Origin: Byssothecium circinans
Taxonomy: Eukaryota; Ascomycota; Dothideomycetes; Pleosporales; Massarinaceae
Assembly (NCBI GenBank): GCA_010015675.1
Contig: ML977000.1
Span: forward strand, 71,049 to 86,123
Length of the DNA stretch: 15,075 nucleotides
Reading direction: 5' to 3'
Shown here one piece after another: positions 1 to 7,105 of the stretch. The translations under genes and the position numbers were made by a program. Positions within the stretch are counted from its first letter, which is position 1. Each line of letters opens with the position of its first letter. The notes below the pieces were generated by a model that ran no database searches, was not told the DNA's origin, and worked only from the letters and a program-made list of their open reading frames with translations.

Positions 1-58
1 TTGCCAAGAAAAAGTGGCCGCTTCGGTGGGGTGGCCGCTTCGGTGGTGCTTTACGTTA
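1..58. repeat. Right terminal inverted repeat of a neighbouring pogo-family element (copy 1)
   Basis: Read on the minus strand this begins TA-ACGTAAAGCACC and runs to TTGGCAA, matching the terminal repeats at 91-149, 1892-1950 and 15044-15075 in layout. It ends with ACGT (53-56) followed by TA (57-58), the expected TA target site. Inside it a 16-bp sequence (14-29) is repeated exactly at 31-46, a period of 17 bp. The orientation is that of a right end, so the body of this element lies to the left of the window. Confidence 0.75.
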
Positions 59-88
59 CTAAAGTTAGTATTAGTCTATATTATTATA
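59..88 (+). repeat. Short direct repeat, left copy
   Basis: This 30-bp stretch lies between the right end of copy 1 and the TA preceding the left end of the pogo element. It recurs in the same orientation at 1994-2022, just beyond the other end of that element. The two copies differ by two C/T changes and one missing base (27 of 30 positions match). It is far too long to be a normal Tc1/mariner target duplication, which is TA only. Confidence 0.6.
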
Positions 89-90
89 TA

Positions 91-149
91 ACGTATTCCA
101 CCATCAAACCGCCCACACCATTGAACCGCTCATGATTCTTTGGCAACAC
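91..149 (+). repeat. Left terminal inverted repeat of the pogo-like element (copy 2)
   Basis: It starts ACGTATTCCACCATC after the TA at 89-90 and matches the reverse complement of 1892-1950 at 54 of 59 positions. It contains two related 17-bp units (CCATCAAACCGCCCACA, then a diverged CCATTGAACCGCTCATG). Such paired subterminal motifs are typical transposase binding sites; that role is inferred. Confidence 0.88.
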
Positions 150-1887
150 TAACTCCATCTTTAACGCGAAAATGCCTTAACAACAAAGGTCTGAATGACT
201 GCAACACAAAGGCAGACTACAGCTTACCCTTAACGCATATAATAGAGGCTAATTTGAAAGCTATTAAAGCGCTGCTGCAGCCTTTAACGTTAAGCCTTGT
301 GTCCTTACTAAACGCGCTAGAGGAATACCTTTTTAACTAGAAATAGTACTAAACCGTTTAAAACTATCCCTAACTAAGTAGGAGATACTTATCTAATACA
401 TCCTTAACCTTAATTCGCGAGGATTCGCGCCTACATTAGGCGAAGTATCAGATATAGCAAATAAACTATTGCGTGAGTAGGGTAGTAAGAACGTAGGCAT
501 TAACTAGGTAGTATAGTTTATAAACTATTTAGAATAGTTATAAATAGTTTAGAACTATTTAAAGGACTATTAGAAGGTAAAATAGGAAGATCCTAAGGTA
601 GTTAGCGCGTAGTTTAAGCTTATGCGGGACACTAAAGTAAAGTATAGTGTACATAATAACGATATACATAACTTTAATAAAACTAGCTTTTAGATAGGTG
701 TTATTAGCTCTATAAAAGTGGTTACTAGCTTAGAGAAGTAAGCAAGGCCTACAACAGTTCAGCTAGGTAATAAAGAGTAGGTGATAGATATCTAGAGTAT
801 ATGTTTAAATAGTATATTCACCCTACTATTTATTATATATAAAGGACGCGTCTACATCTCTTCGTAGTACTAGGAAGCTAATATACCACGTAATTAGAAG
901 CTCTTAGTCTTAGAGAATAGATAGACGACTAATAAGCTTAGTCTCGCGTGGTTGAAGCACTTTGACGCGCATATAAAGGTGAGAACTATTAGCGTCTATT
1001 AGTTGCTAATTTTAAATGGCTACGAAAGCCACCTAAATTAAGATTTTAAGGATTATTATCAAGATAATAAGATCCTTACGCTCTATATGCCACCGCACTC
1101 ATCACACATCCTCTAGCCGCTTGATGTGGTGTTATTCTCGCCGCTTAAGCGTAAGTACTCTAAGATCGTTTGGGGCTTGGCGTAACAGCGCGTCTTTCAC
1201 ATTAATAAGGAAGCGTTCCTACTAGCCTTTAAAGACGCGTTTTTAAGCGTATTTACGGTTTAGAACTGTTGAAAGGCCTTTAAGGCAACAGGGCTAGTCC
1301 CTCTAAACGTGCAGGTGGTGCTTAATCGCCTTAATGTGCGTATACGCACCCTACTAGGACCCCTACCACTAGAGACGCCATGGCTATTAAGGACTCTAAG
1401 TAATACACGCGAATTTGGCTCTTAGTTAAAGTTTGTACGTGATTCTATTACTCGATCACCACGGACGGCGCAGGGTAGGCTTTCGCAGCTCGTCAAAGGT
1501 GCTGAGTTAGTGCTACATAGTACTGCGCTTATAAAGTCGCGCATTGAAGACCTTAAAAAGCAACTTGAGGTGATAACTAAGCGTAAAACACGCAAGCGCA
1601 AGTATATTCAGAAGGGTGGTACTATAGAGTATAGTCCTACAGTAGACTAGAATAGTTCTAAACCGTTAGGAACGGTTCAGAACCGTAAAAGGGCGAGGGT
1701 AGAGGGTAAGGGCGAGGTGCGACAACCTCGACAACCAGGTGTTCGGCGCTGTGGCAACTGCGGTAAGACTAGGCATAACGCGAGAACTTGTCAAGCTAAT
1801 GAAGAGGGTTCTTCTGAGTCGGAGGCTAGTACTCAGTATATATTTTCAGATAGCGATGCGGACGATAATGATGATGCAGTTGAGTGA
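140..1887 (+). pseudogene. Pogo/Fot1-like DDE transposase, inactivated by RIP
   Basis: This encoded the transposase that cuts and pastes the surrounding element at TA sites. The main reading frame (codon phase of position 418) runs from about 340 to TGA at 1885-1887, interrupted only by TAG/TAA codons. The 66 open codons at 140-337 lie in another frame, so there is also a small indel near 340, or the first segment is not coding; its first codon is TTG. Recognisable parts in order are a helix-turn-helix segment RGFAPTLGEVSDIANKLLRE (418-477) followed by VGIN* at about 493, of the Tc5/CENP-B type; the DDE core; and a C-terminal zinc knuckle C-x2-C-x4-H-x4-C (1750-1791) followed by an acidic tail. 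The catalytic positions are 676-678 (now AAT, Asn), 1015-1017 (AAT, Asn) and 1123-1125 (GAT, Asp), with 35 residues between the last two. Two of the three catalytic aspartates are lost, so the product would be dead even without the stops. Confidence 0.93.
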
Positions 1888-1891
1888 GTTG

Positions 1892-1950
1892 GTGTTGCCA
1901 AGGAATCGTGAGCGGTTCGATGGTGTAGGCAGTTTGATGGTGGAATACGT
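1892..1950 (-). repeat. Right terminal inverted repeat of the pogo-like element (copy 3)
   Basis: It is the inverted partner of 91-149, ends ATACGT, and is followed by TA (1951-1952). It contains two 17-bp units, 1911-1927 and 1928-1944, that match at 13 of 17 positions. Three of the five differences from the left repeat are A in the left copy, and two are A in this copy, as expected if both ends decayed independently by C-to-T change. Confidence 0.88.
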
Positions 1951-1993
1951 TATCTATTCTTTTATAACTATTTAGATTAAACTTTAAGCTATG

Positions 1994-2022
1994 CTAAAGC
2001 TAGATTAGTCTACATTATTATA
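1994..2022 (+). repeat. Short direct repeat, right copy
   Basis: This is a direct counterpart of 59-88, located 41 bp beyond the TA at the right end of the pogo element. It keeps C at both positions where the left copy has T, so it is the less mutated copy. The flanking stretch 1953-2100 is AT-rich with no recognisable gene. Confidence 0.6.
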
Positions 2023-2100
2023 CTAAAAATTTATCTTATCTTTAACTAAATTTTACTCTTTGCTATCTTATTACTTAAGCTTTCCTGTTACTTAATATCC

Positions 2101-2156
2101 CCTTATAGAAACTAGCGCGCTTAGTAGGGTAGCGCGCTTAGTAGTGCTTTACGTTA
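2101..2156. repeat. Diverged orphan terminal repeat of the pogo family (copy 5)
   Basis: This ends GTGCTTTACGT-TA at 2145-2156, the same terminus as copy 1, in right-end orientation. A 15-bp sequence at 2113-2127 (TAGCGCGCTTAGTAG) is repeated exactly at 2130-2144, again with a 17-bp period. No matching left end is visible in the window, so it is a solo end or the end of an element disrupted by later insertions. The change from CGGTGG-like to AGTAG-like sequence is what RIP would produce. Confidence 0.65.
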
Positions 2157-2240
2157 AAGAAAAATTAATAAAAAAGTTTTATAAAGTAAAAGGTAGGTAG
2201 AAAGCGATTTTTAAGAAGCCCTTAGGCGCAATTTGGATTG
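2157..2240. other. AT-rich spacer without a gene
   Basis: A-rich sequence between the orphan terminal repeat and the hairpin. I see no open frame, repeat or recognisable motif in it. Confidence 0.5.
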
Positions 2241-2277
2241 TAATTTTGCGGAGCGAGGAATGAGCTCCGCAAAATTA
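2241..2277. repeat. Perfect 14-bp inverted repeat (hairpin)
   Basis: The arms 2241-2254 (TAATTTTGCGGAGC) and 2264-2277 (GCTCCGCAAAATTA) are exact reverse complements around a 9-nt loop. It lies at the border between repeat-derived AT-rich DNA and the island with the GH79 gene, about 300 bp beyond the stop codon of that gene. It could be the fused ends or a solo footprint of another small transposon, or a structured RNA element in the 3' flank; the sequence alone does not decide. Confidence 0.6.
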
Positions 2278-2576
2278 ACCTTATGCTGGCTGCCTACAAT
2301 GGAACCCTAGAATGGACGCCGCCCGATATTAGCAAAACATAGAAGATCTTTAGCTTCTAGGAGGCTTACACGAACCAAAAGTCTTGCAATAGAGGACCTA
2401 ACGTGACAACCTGGATCGGCAATAGATCCTGGACTATCGATCATTTCACGAGAGAGTGCAAGATAGCTTCTCCTCAAGCTGTCGTAGCCACGAATATATT
2501 ACTCAAACCGCTACGTCCTATGCCGTGGCACACTCGTTGAGGACATTCTTGCGCTCGCTAATGGTGGCTAACCTAT
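2278..2576. other. 3' flank of the GH79 gene, no gene seen
   Basis: Balanced base composition, no RIP signature, no long open frame on either strand. It presumably holds the 3' untranslated region of the minus-strand gene at 2577-4397. I found no canonical AATAAA on the minus strand here, which is common for fungal genes. Confidence 0.45.
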
Positions 2577-4397
2577 CTAGGCACGCATAGTATTATTCCC
2601 GAAGCTAAGCAGTGCGATTGATGAAGCCGGGAGAGTGAATCGTCCTCCTTTGACAAGATCCTCCTGAACGTCCCCTTGCGGCTCACCGGATACCGTTTCG
2701 AAGCTCTGTCCGGCCCATGTCCTACGGCAAGGTCAACATTAGCGTAGCGAAAGGACGTCGACTGGAGGGTGCGGGGCAGGGCGCAACTCACAGTCCAGAT
2801 TTAGAGGTGGTGGCTTCGGAGCGCAGTAACTTCATCGTGGCGGTGATCTCTGCAGAGAAGCCATCGAGGCTGACGTTGATGGTCGGTTTTTTGCCTTCGC
2901 CGAGGTAGACCTGGGAGTTTAGCACGATGAGCCGCGCCAGCTGCTGATCCTCCCAGATGCCGTACGCGGTCAGGTTCGGGGTTAGCGAGGGCACCTCAGC
3001 GACGTAGGCATTCCCGGACGTGCCGATGGCCTCATTGACAATCAGGAACGCGTGGTAGGACGGCAGGATGTGGGGGCGCGTGATATTGAGGCCGTCGTCG
3101 GTGTCGGCGCCGGCGACGGGCTGCACCGTGCTGTAGCGGAAGCCGACGCCGTGGTGGAAGTACAACCGCTCAACGCCCAATGACGCCGCGAGGAGTAGCC
3201 AATCGACCGCCCAGATGGCGCTCTCAACCGTGTTGCTAAGGCCTGGGATGCCGTGGCTAGATACAAAAATGGGTTAGAAATGGAACGTCGCCGCCACACG
3301 CTGTGGATGAATAGAGAGCTGATGAGAGCCACTATCCACTTACTTCGCGTATGAGTTTGTTTCACCCTAAGATGACGCTAATCAGTTTCTATTCCATCAG
3401 ACTATTATCCCTAAAGACTTACCAGAATGACCTTCAAGCCTTGGGCTTGGAGAGCCGAAATATTGGGGATTTTAGAAGTTAGGTTCGAACGAATGGTATC
3501 CTTGTCCATTAGTGACCCCGGTACGACGCGCAGTTCAGGACCGAAACCACCAGAGTACCCGTGCAATGTGAACTGATCCGTATGAGACCGGATATCGTCG
3601 TCGTTTAACAGACCACCCATCAATGTCCCTGTCACAGTCCAGTCTGGGTAATTAAAACCAGTGTAGGCTCCGGGCGAGAGGGTAGGGCCACCTGAGCCCA
3701 AGTCGATTACATCGCCAACGGCTTGCGCATAGTCGGCCCAGGTGTCCGTGTAGTTGTGCATGTCCCATTCCGACCCGAACGTCCCCTGGTACAGAAACCG
3801 CCGGTTCTGGCCGTAGAAGTCCGGCTCGTTACCTATTTCGACGTTGGCCAGCCGAACGTGCTTGGTGAGGTTCGCCCGGTCGCCCTGGAATGTGTCGGCC
3901 AGGAGGCGTGCCTGAGCCACTGTCTCCGACCGGTTCAGGGCCTTCAGGTTAAGACCCCACATAAAAGAAGTACCGGGAGGTAGATTGCCGGAGAGGGCGT
4001 AAAAGTCGCGTCCGATGAAGATGCGGTCCGCCTCCGGCTGGGGCACCGATTCGGTAGGTTCTGGGAAGGTCGCGTTCATGACCTCGAAGTCGAGGTCGAT
4101 AGTGGCGCGGTCTTGTGAGTTGGCGCCGACACGGAGGAACGGCATGTGGCCCGTTCTCTCGCCGAGATTTCGCAGGATCTGGTTGAAGTACTCGTTAGGC
4201 TTTCCGACCCTTTCGCCGGCCCAGTCCGGCCAGCGGTCCATCTCTATACTGAAGCCGGCGAGGTATGGTGACAACTTCTCGGCCCATGCAGGCATCTGAC
4301 GTGGCAGTCTCAAGGTGAACTTGTCGGAGGCGGAGGTAGGCACGACCTGCGAAAGTGCTAGCAAGGCCAGCAGGCCAGAGGTAATAGAAGCACGCAT
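2577..4397 (-). CDS. Secreted GH79 glycoside hydrolase (beta-glucuronidase type), four exons, intact
   Basis: The exons are 4397-3423, 3366-3344, 3256-2792 and 2721-2577, giving 1608 nt and 535 residues in one frame. Introns of 56, 87 and 70 nt start GTAAGT, GTAAGT and GTGAGT and end in TAG; intron 2 has CTAAC and intron 3 has CTAAT as likely branch sites. Residues 1-24 form a signal peptide (hydrophobic core LLALLALSQVV, then TSAS). The catalytic barrel follows, with FLRVGANSQDR (88-98), VEIGNEPDFYG (186-196; Glu191 the presumed acid/base) and GETNSYANHGIPGLSNT from 326 (Glu327 the presumed nucleophile). The C-terminal beta domain ends with TWAGQSFE (489-496) and TLPASS. Several N-glycosylation sequons support secretion. 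The family cleaves glucuronic acid or 4-O-methyl-glucuronic acid from glycans such as arabinogalactan proteins; the exact substrate is unknown here. Length and motifs are complete and CpA/TpG content is normal, so the gene has escaped RIP. Confidence 0.95.
3344..3366 (-). other. 23-nt micro-exon of the GH79 gene carrying the catalytic nucleophile
   Basis: The exon reads GGTGAAACAAACTCATACGC plus GAA, preceded by CTTAG and followed by GTAAGT. It encodes G-E-T-N-S-Y-A and two bases of the next codon, which the first C of exon 3 completes as AAC (Asn), giving the family motif GETNSYANHGIPG. Skipping it would shift the frame (23 is not a multiple of 3) and remove the nucleophile. Without this exon exons 1 and 3 cannot be joined in frame at their consensus splice sites. 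Confidence 0.88.
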
Positions 4398-4521
4398 GGC
4401 AAGAATTTTGTATGACTTGGGACGTCAGTATCAAGCGTTGTTCCGGAAGCCGTCGAGAACCTTGGAATGTCTGTCAAACATGCCCCGTACCTCAGATACA
4501 TACGTACTTGATACTCTTTAG

Positions 4522-4528
4522 ATTTATA
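4522..4528 (-). promoter_or_regulatory. Candidate TATA box for the GH79 gene
   Basis: TATAAAT on the minus strand lies about 125 bp upstream of the ATG at 4397-4395, a plausible distance for a fungal promoter with a moderate 5' leader. A CRE-like TGACGTC (minus strand, 4421-4427) is nearer the start. A GGCTAG (minus, 4567-4572), resembling an XlnR-type site, and a GCGGGG (plus, 4586-4591), resembling a CreA-type site, lie further upstream. Motifs this short occur by chance; regulation by sugar catabolite control is only a suggestion. Confidence 0.3.
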
Positions 4529-4559
4529 TCCTACAGACCTTGCCACATGCCAGTCTGGG

Positions 4560-5300
4560 ATTAGGCCTAGCCGGGAGGTCCCATTGCGGGGTAGAACTCT
4601 CTTTTGTCCTGTGCAGACCGATCTTTCCTCTGTCTCTATGGGACTGCCGACATCTGGAGATTAACCGGGTTTCAATTCGTTGATTCGCTGAATTCCAACC
4701 GATGCTCCGACTGACGTACTGCGTACCCTTAATTAAGGTTCAACAACTTAGCGCCTCTAAACAGCAAGATATGAGTGATCCTGTCGGCCTAAGCTAGAGA
4801 GAGGAGATGAAATGAGCGCCCCAACTCCCAGTGCTCTAGATATCATTTTCCGCCCACCAAAGCGAATGAGACCGATTTCATCGTGGCTTTTGCGAAGTTA
4901 GGCAGCAAGTTGATCTTTACTTTGAAGCGTTGTGATGAGTAGATACTAAGATCCGCCAGCACCTATGCTGCCATCTACCCTGGAAGTCATCAACGCCCGG
5001 CTGGTAGGGCGCCTTATTGGAACTCGTATTGAGATGCGAATACGCGTATCCGTCACGCTAGCGTGAGTGTCTCCGCCTCGCGGAGCGGAGATACCACTCA
5101 AGGGGTCCTTGACCGACTCTATTGATTTTGCAGGGATCGCAAAAGCTTGAGTCTGACAGGCTAAGAAGAAGTACCAGACTATCGTCCCCGTGGGGAATGG
5201 AACGTGGATAACATTTGCGGGGTTAGCACCATGAAGAGACAGTTTCGCTATCTGAGTAGTGGCTACTGTAGTCCTGCAGTTACTTTGTGACATACAGTTT
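4560..5300. other. Gene-poor part of the normal-composition island
   Basis: This 740-bp stretch has balanced composition and no RIP signature, and lies upstream of the GH79 gene. I see no recognisable protein. It contains a perfect 12-bp palindrome CCTTAATTAAGG (4727-4738) and a dense cluster of palindromes at 5024-5091. A 115-codon open frame on the minus strand (5293-4946) resembles nothing I know and is not called as a gene. Confidence 0.4.
5024..5091. repeat. Cluster of perfect palindromes
   Basis: Within 68 bp there are CGTATT/AATACG as inverted arms starting at 5024, the palindrome ATACGCGTAT (5040-5049), the 14-bp perfect palindrome TCACGCTAGCGTGA (5053-5066), and a hairpin with arms TCTCCGC (5070-5076) and GCGGAGA (5085-5091). 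The density is well above what the surrounding sequence shows. It may be a protein-binding region, a cruciform-forming site or a transposon footprint. Confidence 0.55.
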
Positions 5301-5546
5301 TGCTAAGATTAGGATTGTATTGCTATTCTACTTCCTCTTCCCTTCTATACTATAATACAGGTACATGTTGCATAATTCCCTAACATTAGGAGCCCACTAC
5401 TATACATCCTTACTAAGATTACCGCTCCAATTTAATGCTAGCAGAGCAAATAAGTAGATAGGGTTATAACTCAATGATGCGCTATCATCATACGCAATTT
5501 AACTCGCACCAGCTCTCTATGACATTAGAGGCGTATTGCGCAACTA
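5301..5546. other. Transition from normal to RIP-mutated DNA, no gene
   Basis: Composition shifts to AT-rich over this stretch; some CpA and TpG remain. No open frame or structural feature is recognisable. It lies downstream of the dead AAA+ ATPase gene. Confidence 0.4.
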
Positions 5547-6480
5547 CTACGGAGGCTCGCCCTGCAGCCTTATATTCTTAAGAAGTAGTAGTATTTCTTT
5601 ATAGCTAGCAGAGAATCTATCTCTATAGGCGTGATTACTATCCCTTAGTTCTAGCTTCGTACCACCTAAACTATTATCTAGCTTATTATTACCTATGTCT
5701 TCTTAAAGTGATTTAACTATTGCTTTAAAGGTTTACTAGAATAGATACTGATTAAGTAGATCCTTATCTTTAGCATTACCTAAAGCTTTAACCTCCTTAT
5801 TATTATTATCCCTATTATAATTCATTACTAGCTTAAGTAATATTGCTACGAAAGCCTCCTTTAGGTATACAAAAGAAAAGCCTTTTATAATATCTATAAT
5901 AGCATTATATAGCTTACTTAGGAAATTAATATCTTTCTTACCCTTTAGCTTATTTTACTAGTATTAGGCTAATCCTAGTTAGCCTCTCCTTTAAATTTTA
6001 AGAACTTAGTAAGATACTTACTATACTAAGCTTACTTACCCTTATTAGGTAGTAGGAATAGATATTTATAGTTAAACCTTAATAGGCGCTTTAATAAGCC
6101 TAGGTCTAGCCTATCTAGGTAGTTAGTAGTTATAATTATAAGAATACTATTATTATTCTTTAGTCTATTAACTTTATTAAAAAAGTAGCTTTACGTAGAC
6201 TTAGTAATAATAGTGTTAATATCTTTAAGAACTAGTAAATAAGGCGTTATTACACGTACTATAGTAAAAATAGCCTAGATATTATAAGTATATAGGGCTA
6301 ACTTAATATAGAGGGTAATAATAGGTATCTTACATTACTAAAGCGTCTATATTAGCGCCTTTAAAGAGATTATCTTACTATTCCCTATATTATCTTATTA
6401 GCTATATCCTACTAATTTATGCTTAGAAGGTACCTATAGAGTTATATCTATAGGGTTTAAGATAATATACTAGGGTAAGA
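5547..6480 (-). pseudogene. AAA+ ATPase, heavily RIP-mutated remnant
   Basis: Read on the minus strand, one phase contains a decayed Walker A, GNSKI (from 6385; the family has GNGKT), a Walker B region LLVLKDINTI (Asp codon at 6223-6221; the family's second acidic residue is now AAC, Asn, at 6217-6215), FFNKVNRL below 6190, and a second region of homology TTNYLDRLDLGLLKR followed by RFNYKYLF (around 6127-6060). After a frame change between about 5990 and 5930 the C-terminal part follows: KDINFLSKL, GFSFVYLKEAFVA (from 5882) and a tail ending at TAG 5549-5547. The substitutions are D-to-N, E-to-K and Gln/Trp-to-stop, the RIP pattern. This resembles the fungal AAA ATPases with an SRH of the type TTN-x-LDRLDPG. 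The N-terminus is not recognisable and may extend to about 7100. It faces away from the kinase-like gene. Its cellular role cannot be told from the sequence. Confidence 0.85.
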
Positions 6481-7105
6481 GTCTTAAGAATAATAGGGCT
6501 ATATAGTATAATAAAGTATATTCCTTTTAAGCCTATTATTCCCTCTAGCTATTTTAATTAATTATATGCAAATACCTCCTCTCCTTAGCTTATATAAGAA
6601 ACGTATCCTTATCTCTCTACTTTATCTAGCTTATCTTGTGCTATCTAAAGTATCTCTTTTATCTTATTATATAGCTTTAGATTTAGAACCCTTTACTTTC
6701 TACCTCCTAATAAAACTATATTAATACTCTTTTTACTAAAGATTATATGCTTTAGAGATAAAGTCTAAATCTAGTTCTACTAATAATTAGTAAAGGTGCT
6801 TACTAAAATTAAAATAGTTATACTATTTTTAGACTATAAGGATAGAGTATATAATAGCCTATAATAATATTAGAGTAACTATATAATGCCTAGACTAAGC
6901 TCTAAGTGCTACTAAGCTAAATAGAACTAAAATAAATAAGATACGTCTAGTCTCTTATAACCTTTATATCTACCTATTATAAGTAGTATCTAGCCTAAGT
7001 TATTTAGCTAGTATTTATCCTTTAGTTTACTACCTACTATTACTTTAAAGCGCGCTAAGATAGCTACTATTAATAAACTAACCTAGATATCCTACTATTA
7101 TTACT
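6481..7105. other. RIP-saturated stretch between two divergent dead genes
   Basis: Almost no CpA or TpG is left. It probably holds the decayed N-terminal coding part of the AAA+ ATPase (minus strand) and the shared promoter region, but I cannot recognise either with confidence. Confidence 0.35.

Larger units (their letters stand above)
91..1950 (+). mobile_element. Tc1/mariner-superfamily DNA transposon, pogo/Fot1-like, RIP-damaged
   Basis: An 1860-bp element is bounded by TA dinucleotides (89-90 and 1951-1952) and by 59-bp terminal inverted repeats at 91-149 and 1892-1950. The repeats differ at only five positions, all G/A transitions. Between them lies one transposase gene whose stop codon is 4 bases before the right repeat. 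The size, TA target, CENP-B/Tc5-type helix-turn-helix, DD35D catalytic spacing and C-terminal CCHC knuckle together place it in the fungal Fot1/pogo group. It retains many CpA and TpG dinucleotides, so it has been hit by RIP less than the rest of the repeats here. It can no longer make its own transposase, but its ends look fairly intact and might still be mobilised in trans; that last point is inference. Confidence 0.92.

Noticed and set aside
1739..1975. 78-codon open frame at the right end of the pogo element
   Set aside because: It overlaps the transposase C-terminus in another phase and runs into the terminal repeat; the zinc-knuckle frame is the real one.
2573..2791. 72-codon open frame on the minus strand
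   Set aside because: It spans intron 3 and exon 4 of the GH79 gene in a different phase; the spliced exon 4 reading gives the conserved GH79 C-terminus instead.
2788..3180. Separate 130-codon gene starting at TTG on the minus strand
   Set aside because: This is the middle of GH79 exon 3; the open sequence continues upstream to the acceptor at 3257 and joins exon 2.
3042..3365. 107-codon open frame on the minus strand
   Set aside because: It reads through intron 2 and overlaps GH79 exon 3 out of phase; the Ser/Thr/Ala-rich sequence is a shadow of the real frame.
3723..4521. Plus-strand open frames of 60-95 codons opposite the GH79 gene
   Set aside because: They are antisense shadows of GH79 exon 1, with no recognisable domains.
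4670..4690. Possible tRNA B-box-like GGTTTCAATTC
   Set aside because: No matching A-box at the right distance and no cloverleaf could be drawn around it.
4946..5293. 115-codon ATG-initiated open frame on the minus strand in the normal-composition island
   Set aside because: No recognisable domain, an irregular and low-information amino acid sequence, and its second half runs through the palindrome cluster. An open frame of this length is expected by chance at this composition.
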